Assembly: GCA_039933215.1 (NCBI GenBank)
Contig: JBDTOO010000011.1
Coordinates: 1-64,000, forward strand
From: JALYUA01 sp039933215
GTDB taxonomy: Bacteria; Acidobacteriota; Thermoanaerobaculia; UBA5066; Gp7-AA6
DNA length: 64,000 nucleotides
Direction of reading: 5' to 3'
The notes beneath the pieces are model-generated. The model did not search any database and was not told where the DNA came from. It worked only from the letters and a program-made list of their open reading frames with translations. The position numbers were made by a program, and so were the translations under genes. Shown in pieces: positions 57,124-64,000 of this stretch (its first letter is position 1; each line of letters opens with the position of its first letter).

Positions 57124-59061
57124 TCATGGCGCCTCACCCCCCGCCAGGACCTTCGCCTGGACCGAGATGAGGCCATCCAGACGATGCCGCTTGTCCAGCC
57201 GGAACGGCGCGAGCTCGTTCAGCTGGAACTTCAGCCGCCGCGGCCGCGAGGTCTCGCCGGGCGCGAGGCGGCCGTTCTTCAGGGACGGCGTGAAGTCCCA
57301 CACGGCCCCGGCGCCGGACAGGCCGTTCTCCGTCTCCACGATCCGCACGACGGCGCTTCCCGAATGCACCGAGACCACGCGCAGGCGAACGGGACCGGTC
57401 AAGGGCTTGTCCGACGTGTTCGTGAGCGCGGCGTCGAGCGACACGACGCGGGATGCCGGGTCGTAAGCGGTGTTCGAGAAGTCGACCGCGACGCTCTGCG
57501 TCCGATCAAAGAGCTTCGCGAGCTCCTCCGATCCGTTGACGGCGGCGCGCCCGTCGACGCGGACTTCCGCGGTCCAGAGCTGGCCCACGCCGGTGCGGTT
57601 GTCGATCCAGATCGGGTGAAAGGCGCCGTCCGCGTCCGCCGCCAGCCCGCCCGTATCGGCCGCCGCGAGGTAGTCGATGTACTGAGGCCCGATCTCCATC
57701 TGGATGTTGCCGCCTCGCGCGCGCGGGCGGTGGTGCCCGCCGCCGCTGCTCGACGCCATGATCGGTATCGGCTGCCCTTCCCGGAATTCCTGCGGGGCTT
57801 CCGCGACCCGCACGCTCGGGGAAAAAGTGTCTCCGCCGTCCGACGACGCCGCGAACCGGGCGAGCCAGCCACCCACGTTGTCCGAGCTGTCGCGGCGGTC
57901 GTACCAGGAAACGCCCACGATCCCGGATTTGTTGACGGCGACGGCGGGGATCGAGTGGTCCCGGCCGCGCTCCCGGTCGCGCGGAGACTGGTCGTCGTTC
58001 ACGGTCGAGGGCGCGGACCACGACTTGCCCTTGTCGGAGGAATAGGACGAGACGATCTCGCACCGGCCCGAGCGCCGGTCGGGCCACACGGCATACACGC
58101 GGTCCTGAAAAGGACCTCCGCTCGTGTCCGCCGCGAGGTAGGGCATGCCCGGCGTCCAGCCGAAGCACTGGTGCCATTCCGAAACGACGACCGCCTTTCC
58201 GAATCGCTCGCCGCCATCCTCGGAGCGGAGCAGCTTGATCGAGCCGGCCGCCTTGTCGGATTCGGGGTCGGGCGACAGGTTCTTGCGGTCGTTCCACTCG
58301 TAGAACGGCACGAGATACGTCCCGTCCGAGAGGGCGACGCTGTTCCCCGTCCCGAAGGGCATGTGGTCGCCGTCCGAAAAGATCTTCGACGGCGCGCCGA
58401 AGGATTTCGCCCCGTCGTCCGAGCGGTACAGCGTGAAGACGATCCTCTCGTCTCCGTCAACCGTCGGGTCTCGAACCGCGTTTCCGTGCAGGTAGACCCG
58501 GCCCTTTCGCGCGCCCGCGGTCGCGTCGATCGTCAGGTACTCCCGATCGATGAACGGCAGAACCGTCGGCTCGCTCCAGGTCGCGCCTCCGTCCGGGGAC
58601 CGGTAGATGAGCGTCTCGTGATCGGCCGCCGATTCGTAGCGCAGGGCGAGCGCCGAAAAGAAGGCGGTCCCGTCCGGCCCGAACTTGCAGTCGGGGTCGC
58701 CCACGAAGACCGTGCGCTGGACCTCGAGGGTGGGCGCCCACCGGGCGCCGCCGTCCGTCGAGAGATACACCACGACGTGCCGCGACGCGTCCCGGGCGTC
58801 GAAGATCATCGAGCATACGAGGAGACGCCGGGGATCCCGCGGGCTCGCCGCCATGCCGATCTCGTGATGCAGCCGCTCGGCGTTCGCGGCGCTGACGCGG
58901 ACGTTGCGGCCCACGTGGATGGAGGCCGCGGGACCCGAGGTCTCCGCGGCGGAGGCCGATGCGGCGGCCAGGAAGAGGAGTCCCGCACCGGAGAGCCGGA
59001 GAATCTCGGCGCGCACACCGCCGCTCGATCCGCTCCCTCCGGACTCGCGGGAAATTTCCAT
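57124..59061 (-). CDS. Secreted six-Asp-box beta-propeller with C-terminal domain, first gene after the terminator
   Basis: The start MEISRESGG has GAGGAG seven bases upstream. The 645-residue product has a hydrophobic export signal at about 18-38 and six Asp boxes: STDGGARW, SPDGGATW, SDDGAKSF, SEDGGERF, SSDKGKSW and SSDGGDTF. The early block LHHEIGMAASPRDPRRLLVC, VSWYDRRDSSDN and the late FHPIWIDNRTGVGQLWTA are all present, as is the C-terminal beta domain (about 515-640; AALTNTSDKPLTGPVRLRV, GAVWDFTPSL, LAPGETS). No sialidase Arg/RIP signature is seen. The intrinsic terminator 120 nt upstream means the run beginning here depends on read-through or its own promoter. Confidence 0.8.
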   Translation of the reverse strand: MEISRESGGSGSSGGVRAEILRLSGAGLLFLAAASASAAETSGPAASIHVGRNVRVSAANAERLHHEIGMAASPRDPRRLLVCSMIFDARDASRHVVVYLSTDGGARWAPTLEVQRTVFVGDPDCKFGPDGTAFFSALALRYESAADHETLIYRSPDGGATWSEPTVLPFIDREYLTIDATAGARKGRVYLHGNAVRDPTVDGDERIVFTLYRSDDGAKSFGAPSKIFSDGDHMPFGTGNSVALSDGTYLVPFYEWNDRKNLSPDPESDKAAGSIKLLRSEDGGERFGKAVVVSEWHQCFGWTPGMPYLAADTSGGPFQDRVYAVWPDRRSGRCEIVSSYSSDKGKSWSAPSTVNDDQSPRDRERGRDHSIPAVAVNKSGIVGVSWYDRRDSSDNVGGWLARFAASSDGGDTFSPSVRVAEAPQEFREGQPIPIMASSSGGGHHRPRARGGNIQMEIGPQYIDYLAAADTGGLAADADGAFHPIWIDNRTGVGQLWTAEVRVDGRAAVNGSEELAKLFDRTQSVAVDFSNTAYDPASRVVSLDAALTNTSDKPLTGPVRLRVVSVHSGSAVVRIVETENGLSGAGAVWDFTPSLKNGRLAPGETSRPRRLKFQLNELAPFRLDKRHRLDGLISVQAKVLAGGEAP

Positions 59062-59179
59062 CAGCGGACTCCTCGGATCCGATCTAAAAGGAATCGCAGG
59101 AAGCGAAGCTTTGCGCCCGAAGGCGTCACGAAGCGAGCGGCCGGTCCCGGAGAGCTCGCTCTCGATCGGTGGCGGCCGG

Positions 59180-59218
59180 AAAAACATCGCGCGGAGGGCC
59201 AGGCGGCCCTCCGCGCGA
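59180..59218 (-). terminator. Intrinsic terminator after the TonB receptor gene
   Basis: A perfect 14-bp inverted repeat (59187-59200 and 59205-59218) with a 4-nt loop lies 9 nt after the receptor's stop. On the minus strand it is followed by TGTTTTT (59180-59186). Stem strength and T-run together make a strong Rho-independent terminator, placed between the receptor gene and the peptidase/propeller run. Confidence 0.88.
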
Positions 59219-59227
59219 GAAGCACTT

Positions 59228-62083
59228 CTAGAACGTGAGGCGAAGACCGAGGCGGGTCACCCTGGGCGGCCCGGAGTTGAAGTTCTGCGGCTTGCCGAAG
59301 GCGCTCGCGGCGGAGCCGTCCTCATTGCGCTGGTACGTGTACAGACTGTAAGGATCGTTGTTGTAGTAGTCGAACGTCTGGTACCCGGTGTTGGTGACGT
59401 TCGTGACACTCACGAGGGCGGTCAGCGTGACGGTCTTGATCGAGAACGACTTGGCGAGCTGGAGATCGAGGAGGCTGGCCGACGGCTGAGTCCGGGCATC
59501 CCGGGGCTCGAGCCGCACAGTCGCGTATCCTCCCGTCGGAACATAGCCCGGAATCCGATAGGAGCCCACGGTCGCGCCGTACGGTGTCCCCGAGAGCCAG
59601 CGGTAAGAGGCGCCGAGCGAGACGTCGAACGGGAGGTTGTAGTAGCCGTAAACCTTGAACTGGTACTTGTGCACGGCTCCGAGGTCGCCCAGGACGTAGG
59701 GGTTTTCGGTGTAGTTCGGGTTGCCGTCCACATAATTGGTGCAAAGCGCGAGCACGGCGCACTCGTTGTTGTCGTGGTTCCCTCTGGTGTGCTCGTACGT
59801 GAACGAACTATTGACGCGGAGCTTTTCGATCGGATTGCTCTTCACCTCGACGGTGAGCAGCCGCTGGTGCTGGAACAGGAAGTCGATGTTGCCGAAGAGA
59901 GCCTGGTTCGGCTGAGCACCGACGACGTTCCAGAGCGGCGGATGGAGCCCGTTGAATTGATTCGGATCCGATAGGGGCGGCGGGTTTCCGCTGAAGTTGG
60001 TCGTGACGGGGAACGCAGCGAACTGAGGATTGTTCGTGTTGAGAAGACCGAGAAAGTTCTTCTCCTCCTTCGCCACGAAGCTCAGCGAGACCGCGGTCCG
60101 CGGTCCAATCTGGCGCTCGAGGCTCGCGCTGAATACGTCCGACAGGGGATTCTTGGTCCCGGATTTGACGGGAAGCGACGAAGAGCTGAACACATTGCTG
60201 ATGTTCTCCGGCCGAATAATCAGATCCTTGAGCGCTTGTGAGTTGGTCGGGTCGATGGGGGCGTCCGAGAAGAGCGTGTAATACGTGATGGGATCGAGCC
60301 CGGTCCCCGCGTAAGTCCCCGGCCCGTACGTCGGGATCTTCTCGTAGTACCGGCCCACGGAGAGGTGGGCCACGGTCTTTCCGTCGCCCGTGATGTCGTA
60401 GGAGAGACCCAGTCGGGGCGACCAGTTGCTGAATTTCAGCTCGGACTTGCCCGTGTTCTGGTCGATGATGTCGGGATGGTCGTATCGGAGACCGAGGTTG
60501 GCCGTGAGCTTCGGTCCCATCCGGATCGTGTCGTTGACGAAACCGCCGGGACGCTTCAGCTGCGACCGGACGTCCGCGTTGTAGCCGACGATCGCCTCCA
60601 GGTAGTTCGTCGCGCCGTTGTACGGAAAGATATAGATACTGGCGTTGCCGCTCGTGACGAACTGCGTTCGGTTCTGTCCGTACTCGTACTCGAGGCCCGC
60701 CTTGAGCTCGTGGGACGCGCCGAGGAACTTGTCGACGTAGTGCGTGACGGTCCCGATGCCCTCGTAACGGTTGTTCCCCTGCAGCCTCTGGAACCCCGTC
60801 GAGTTGTACCTCTTGACACCGACGCGCGCGTCATAGACCTGCGAGACGTCCAGGGGCGCGACCGGAATCCTGTAGTTGTGGCCTCCGACGCTGGCGAATT
60901 TCAGCTCGGATGACGTGCTGGAGGACCACACGGACTGCCAGGCCAGAGTCGCGGTGTTCGTGTTCCAGTCCCGCGTGTACCCGATCTCGGGCCCGCAGCA
61001 AGGCAGTAAGCCATCTCCGGTCTCCCGGATGGGATCCCGGTTGTACATCCCGAAAATCGTGTTGGACGAGTTGAGCAGGTAGTCCAGACGGAGCTGGTAG
61101 CTCTGCCGCTTCTGGTCGTTGTAGATGTAGGGGCTCGGCGCCTGGTTGGGGTCCAGGAACGGGGCCGTTTGCGACCCGTAGACCGCGACGCTCCCAAAAA
61201 AGAGGAGCTTTTCGCGGACGATCGGGCCGCCGACGTTGACCGCGCCCTCCCACTTGTCCTTCTGAACGTCCTGCTGCAGGTCCGCGATGCCGCCGGAGTT
61301 GTCGGCCGTCAGCTTGTCGCTCGTGTACCAGCCGGAGAGCCCGCCGTGGAACTCGTTCGTCCCCCCTTTGGTCACGATGTTGACGGTGGCGCCCGTGTAG
61401 TTGCCGTACTCCGCGGAAGCGCCCGGCCCGACGAGCTGGATCTCCGCGATCGAGTCGTAGTTCGGGTTGACCCAGGTGTTTCCGAACTCGAGGGAGTTCA
61501 CCGAGACGCCGTTCAGGTTGTAGAGGTTCGTCGCCGCACCGAAGCCGAAGACGTCGTATCCGTCGACGTTTCCACCCGCCCCGTACGCGGATCGGTCCGT
61601 CACGGTGGGCGCCGACTCGATCACGTCGATGTAGTTGCGCGTCGTCGGCAGCTGGTCGAGGAGCTTCGTCGTGTAGTTGGTCGTGAGCTGGGGCGACGAC
61701 TTGTCGATGATCGGCGCTTCGCCGCGAACCGTGACCTCCGCGGAGGTCCGGGACAGCTTGAGGATCATGGGGACGTTCGCCGTCTTGCCGACGTTGACGA
61801 CGACGCCGAGCTGCTCGGTCCCGAACCCGGCGAGCTCCACCGTCACGGCGTACGAGCCCGGTTTCAGGTTGGAGAAGCGAAACGTGCCGCTGGGGCCCGA
61901 TGTAACGGTGATGGAACGCTGGATGAGCCCCTCTCCGGTGAGGGTGACGCTGGCTCCCGGCAGCGCCGAACGATCCTCGCTTTGCACCGAACCCTCTATC
62001 TCGCCGAACGTCTTCACGTCTCCGTAGACGATGGACGCCGCGCCGAGAACGAGGGCGAAGAACAGACTCGCGCGCTGCCGCAT
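59228..62083 (-). CDS. TonB-dependent outer-membrane receptor, Oar/SusC-like
   Basis: This 951-residue protein has a signal peptide (about 1-21), an N-terminal carboxypeptidase-regulatory-like beta domain (about 28-112; GSVQSEDRSALPGASVTLTG), a plug domain (about 120-260; NYIDVIESAP and VTKGGTNEFHGG are visible) and a long beta-barrel that ends in RLGLRLTF with the terminal Phe usual for outer-membrane proteins. Such receptors import peptides or glycans with energy from TonB-ExbBD. The upstream promoter and the downstream terminator make it a single-gene unit, but with peptidase genes next to it, uptake of peptides is the likeliest role. Two FCD-type regulators lie upstream. No lipoprotein SusD gene is seen. 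Confidence 0.93.
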   Translation of the reverse strand: MRQRASLFFALVLGAASIVYGDVKTFGEIEGSVQSEDRSALPGASVTLTGEGLIQRSITVTSGPSGTFRFSNLKPGSYAVTVELAGFGTEQLGVVVNVGKTANVPMILKLSRTSAEVTVRGEAPIIDKSSPQLTTNYTTKLLDQLPTTRNYIDVIESAPTVTDRSAYGAGGNVDGYDVFGFGAATNLYNLNGVSVNSLEFGNTWVNPNYDSIAEIQLVGPGASAEYGNYTGATVNIVTKGGTNEFHGGLSGWYTSDKLTADNSGGIADLQQDVQKDKWEGAVNVGGPIVREKLLFFGSVAVYGSQTAPFLDPNQAPSPYIYNDQKRQSYQLRLDYLLNSSNTIFGMYNRDPIRETGDGLLPCCGPEIGYTRDWNTNTATLAWQSVWSSSTSSELKFASVGGHNYRIPVAPLDVSQVYDARVGVKRYNSTGFQRLQGNNRYEGIGTVTHYVDKFLGASHELKAGLEYEYGQNRTQFVTSGNASIYIFPYNGATNYLEAIVGYNADVRSQLKRPGGFVNDTIRMGPKLTANLGLRYDHPDIIDQNTGKSELKFSNWSPRLGLSYDITGDGKTVAHLSVGRYYEKIPTYGPGTYAGTGLDPITYYTLFSDAPIDPTNSQALKDLIIRPENISNVFSSSSLPVKSGTKNPLSDVFSASLERQIGPRTAVSLSFVAKEEKNFLGLLNTNNPQFAAFPVTTNFSGNPPPLSDPNQFNGLHPPLWNVVGAQPNQALFGNIDFLFQHQRLLTVEVKSNPIEKLRVNSSFTYEHTRGNHDNNECAVLALCTNYVDGNPNYTENPYVLGDLGAVHKYQFKVYGYYNLPFDVSLGASYRWLSGTPYGATVGSYRIPGYVPTGGYATVRLEPRDARTQPSASLLDLQLAKSFSIKTVTLTALVSVTNVTNTGYQTFDYYNNDPYSLYTYQRNEDGSAASAFGKPQNFNSGPPRVTRLGLRLTF

Positions 62084-62278
62084 GACCTTACCCCTTTCAG
62101 TGACCACTTCAGCAACCCAAAAAAATCGCGGCCAGGCCGCGGAGGACGAATCCGGAATCGGGAGAGCCGTCGGAACGGTCCATCCGCCGCAATTTCTCCG
62201 CGGGCGGCCGAGACCGCTGAATCGGAGCGCGCGGCGGACAGGCACTGATCATCTGCGAGTAGTGGTGAATGGGCGCAG

Positions 62279-62307
62279 CATATACGAGGAGCCGCGAGGC
62301 TCGTCAA
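62279..62307 (-). promoter_or_regulatory. Sigma-70 type promoter of the TonB receptor gene
   Basis: On the minus strand TTGACG (62302-62307), a 17-nt spacer and TATATG (62279-62284) form a good promoter about 190 nt before the receptor ATG. It is the only convincing promoter in this gap. Confidence 0.65.
62289..62302. promoter_or_regulatory. Inverted repeat inside the promoter spacer, possible operator
   Basis: GAGCC and GGCTC arms (5 bp each, perfect) around a 4-nt centre lie between the -35 and -10 boxes. A protein bound here would block RNA polymerase. The FCD-type regulators just upstream are the natural candidates. The arms are short and GC-rich, so chance is possible. Confidence 0.3.
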
Positions 62308-62412
62308 GGACTTTGTTCGCGCACCCGAAAAATGGGCGCGGTGCGGAACCGGCGTCCGATCCCGGGTCAATTTCGAGACCCTGCAGCCGGATGTCGCTCG
62401 CCGGCCGTCCCG

Positions 62413-63216
62413 TTATCGCGACGCGGGTCGCCCGGAGACGGTTCGAGAGCGAACCGCCGCGCGCCGGGCCGCCCTGGGCTGGCGCGCGCGAACAGTCCGC
62501 GACAAGGACTCGCGGAAGCGGCCCTTCAATCCGCGGATGAAAACGGCGAAGTGCGCCTCCATCGCGAGGTGTGCGGCGCCCGGATCGCGGTTCTCGATGG
62601 CGGCCAGGACGCGAACGTGATCGGGATACGAGGACCGACCGATGATCAGGTCGGCCTCCGTCCAGAGATCATGAACGGTCTTGTTCCAGCTCCAGATCAT
62701 CTCGCACGCGCTCTTGAGATAGCGGTTGTCGGCCGCCCGCGCGACGAGCTCGTGAAACTCGAGGCCCTGAACTTTTCCGCGGGACGCGGATCGCAGACGG
62801 CATCGCTGCTCGCTCAGGGCCTTTCGCATGCGGTCGAGCTGTTGAGGGGTCGCGTGCTCCGCCGCGAGCGCCGCGAGGCGCGATTCCACGCAGCAGAGAG
62901 CCTCGAGAACCAGCAGGATCTCGGCCTGCGTCGTCGGTTTCGTCTCGCGCAGCGCCGCATCGGCCCAGCTGCGGAGGCGTTCCTTGTGGTGAAGGTCCTT
63001 CAGGTGATGGCGGCCGGCGGGCGTGAGGACGCGCCCTTTGTTGCTGACGCGCGCGGTCAGGCCCCGGTGATCGAGCAGCCTGAGGACTCGTCCGACCGTG
63101 GCCTGGCTCGTTCCCAGCTCGAGGTCCTGGAGGTGGAGCAGCAGGCTGCCCGAGCCGATCCCGTCGGCGCTGACCGCGATCTTGTCGAGGATTTCGTATT
63201 CGAGATCGGGTGTCAT
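62413..63216 (-). CDS. GntR/FCD-type transcriptional regulator (second of a pair)
   Basis: This 267-residue protein has an N-terminal winged-helix region (about 1-70; ATVGRVLRLLDHRGLTARVS, then NKGRVLTPAGRHHL) and an all-helical FCD-like ligand domain (about 80-235). Helix blocks are EALCCVESRLAALAAEHAT, FHELVARAADNRYL and the late PDHVRVLAAIENRDPGAAHL, with His residues at places where FCD proteins bind a metal or carboxylate. The tail is Arg-rich. I chose the ATG at 63214-63216, 19 nt after the stop of the upstream paralog; no strong ribosome binding site is visible. It probably controls the receptor gene and peptidase locus in response to a small acid or amino acid. Confidence 0.78.
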   Translation of the reverse strand: MTPDLEYEILDKIAVSADGIGSGSLLLHLQDLELGTSQATVGRVLRLLDHRGLTARVSNKGRVLTPAGRHHLKDLHHKERLRSWADAALRETKPTTQAEILLVLEALCCVESRLAALAAEHATPQQLDRMRKALSEQRCRLRSASRGKVQGLEFHELVARAADNRYLKSACEMIWSWNKTVHDLWTEADLIIGRSSYPDHVRVLAAIENRDPGAAHLAMEAHFAVFIRGLKGRFRESLSRTVRARQPRAARRAAVRSRTVSGRPASR

Positions 63217-63235
63217 TCCGGGGGAAGCTCGCGTT

Positions 63236-64000
63236 TCAATCGGCGTCCGAGGGACGGGCGAGGGTGGCGGCCTGCCCCTCTGGAACGGGGGGGCCCGGAG
63301 GCCGTCGGGACGTCGGCCGGCCGCTTCGCAGGGACGGGCCGGCTGATCCGGCGAGCCGGCCGCCGCCGGCGGCCTTCGGTTTCTTTCCCGACCCGAAATG
63401 CCGGCGGACGCTCTGCGTGAAGATCTCGTAATGCGCCCGCATCGCGCGCTCCGCCCGCGCCGGATCACGCCGAGAGATCGCCTGGAATACATGGAGATGG
63501 TCGGGGAACGAGTAACGCCCCGTCAGCGGATAGGCGTGGGCCCAGAGCTTGCGCAAATCGTGGTTTCCGCTCCAGATCATGTTGACCGCGCTCTCCAGGA
63601 ACTTGTTTCGAGCCGCCTTGGCCATGAGGGCGTGAAAGCTCAGCCCCTGCTCGCGGCCGAGCGACATCGTATTCAATTTCTTTTCGTGAAGGTCGAGGAT
63701 CCGGCCCATCGCGGACAGATCGCGTCCGGTCGCGCGCACGGCGGCGAGCCGGGCCAGGTGCCCCTCGAGATACGCGAGGGCGTCCAGGGCTTCCGTGTAA
63801 TCCGTCTGCGTTCCGGGGCGCGTGTCCGCGATGATCTTCTCCAGCCAGTAGCGCATGTCCTCCCACTGGCGGATGTCGGAGAGATGGCGTTTTCCCGCGG
63901 CGGTGAGGACCCGCCCCTGATTGCTCACGCGGATCGTGATCCCGCGCCGGTCGAGATCGTGGAGCGCGCGTCCGATCGTCGCTTGACTGACCTGGAAGTT
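63236..64000 (-). CDS. GntR/FCD-type transcriptional regulator (first of a pair, N-terminus off the edge)
   Basis: The frame is open to the right edge, so the N-terminus is missing; 254 codons are present. The visible start of the protein reads VSQATIGRALHDLDRRGITI, the recognition part of a winged helix, then the wing VSNQGRVLTAAGKRHL. The FCD-like domain has LDALAYLEGHLARLAAVRAT, FHALMAKAARNKFL and PDHLHVFQAISRRDPARAER. It is a close paralog of the regulator just downstream, with matching blocks along the whole length. A low-complexity Pro/Arg/Gly tail of about 45 residues ends the protein. Translation of the pair is probably coupled. Confidence 0.8.
   Translation of the reverse strand, partial: NFQVSQATIGRALHDLDRRGITIRVSNQGRVLTAAGKRHLSDIRQWEDMRYWLEKIIADTRPGTQTDYTEALDALAYLEGHLARLAAVRATGRDLSAMGRILDLHEKKLNTMSLGREQGLSFHALMAKAARNKFLESAVNMIWSGNHDLRKLWAHAYPLTGRYSFPDHLHVFQAISRRDPARAERAMRAHYEIFTQSVRRHFGSGKKPKAAGGGRLAGSAGPSLRSGRPTSRRPPGPPVPEGQAATLARPSDAD

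Larger units (their letters stand above)
62084..62412 (-). other. Intergenic region with leader of the TonB receptor gene
   Basis: This 329-nt gap between the regulator pair and the receptor gene holds no gene I can support. It carries the promoter at 62279-62307 and so a leader of about 190 nt before the receptor ATG. The leader has A-rich and GC-rich short stretches but no riboswitch motif I recognise. The part upstream of the promoter (62308-62412) probably also carries the end of the regulator transcript. Confidence 0.6.

Noticed and set aside
25845..59061. Sialidase function for the Asp-box proteins
   Set aside because: Asp boxes alone only show the propeller fold. No RIP motif or Arg triad is visible, and there are no sialic acid genes in the window.

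Overview
This 64 kb stretch of high-GC DNA most likely comes from an acidobacterium. It carries an Acidobacteria-type VWFA-related protein, an Oar/SusC-like TonB receptor with an N-terminal carboxypeptidase-regulatory domain, a TMTC-like membrane protein with TPRs, and a large set of paralogous secreted S8 and S9 peptidases. The phylum is an inference from gene content. Every gene I can support lies on the minus strand, so transcription runs from high to low coordinates.

Housekeeping end (1-7000): tig and clpP are followed by clpX, lon, engB and the start of rho (cut by the left edge). clpX has its own good sigma-70 promoter. The spaces around clpP are filled with GTGACAG-type repeats that reach into the end of tig.

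Middle (7000-20600): a secreted subtilisin, a TMTC-like TPR membrane protein and tRNA-Leu(UAG) come first. Next is a compact exported redox cluster: response regulator, histidine kinase, a methionine-rich secreted protein, a single-Cys thioredoxin-like protein and an exported MsrB. Tandem GTGAYC repeats with an 11-bp period lie both in front of the regulator gene and in front of the Met-rich gene. This suggests an autoregulated two-component system that controls a methionine-based oxidant sink or metal binder plus its repair enzymes. A VWFA-related protein, a small Cys-containing secreted protein and a sulfatase-fold/TPR fusion follow.

Peptidase/propeller locus (20700-64000): two tandem GntR/FCD-type regulators lie upstream of a promoter and a TonB receptor gene that ends in a strong intrinsic terminator. 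Beyond it is a run of about 38 kb with eight S9 peptidases, two very large S8 peptidases and seven six-Asp-box beta-propeller proteins. Ten of the junctions are 4-nt stop/start overlaps (ATGA, GTGA or TTGA). Nearly all products have export signals. The simplest reading is a regulated system that breaks down proteins or peptides outside the cytoplasm and imports products through the TonB receptor. The propellers are alternately interleaved with the peptidases. They resemble database 'sialidases' but show no visible sialidase signature, and they share motifs and a C-terminal domain of unknown role. Three S9 paralogs have lost the usual charge-relay Asp, and one S9 gene survives only as a C-terminal remnant. 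This locus and the redox cluster are the parts most worth follow-up.
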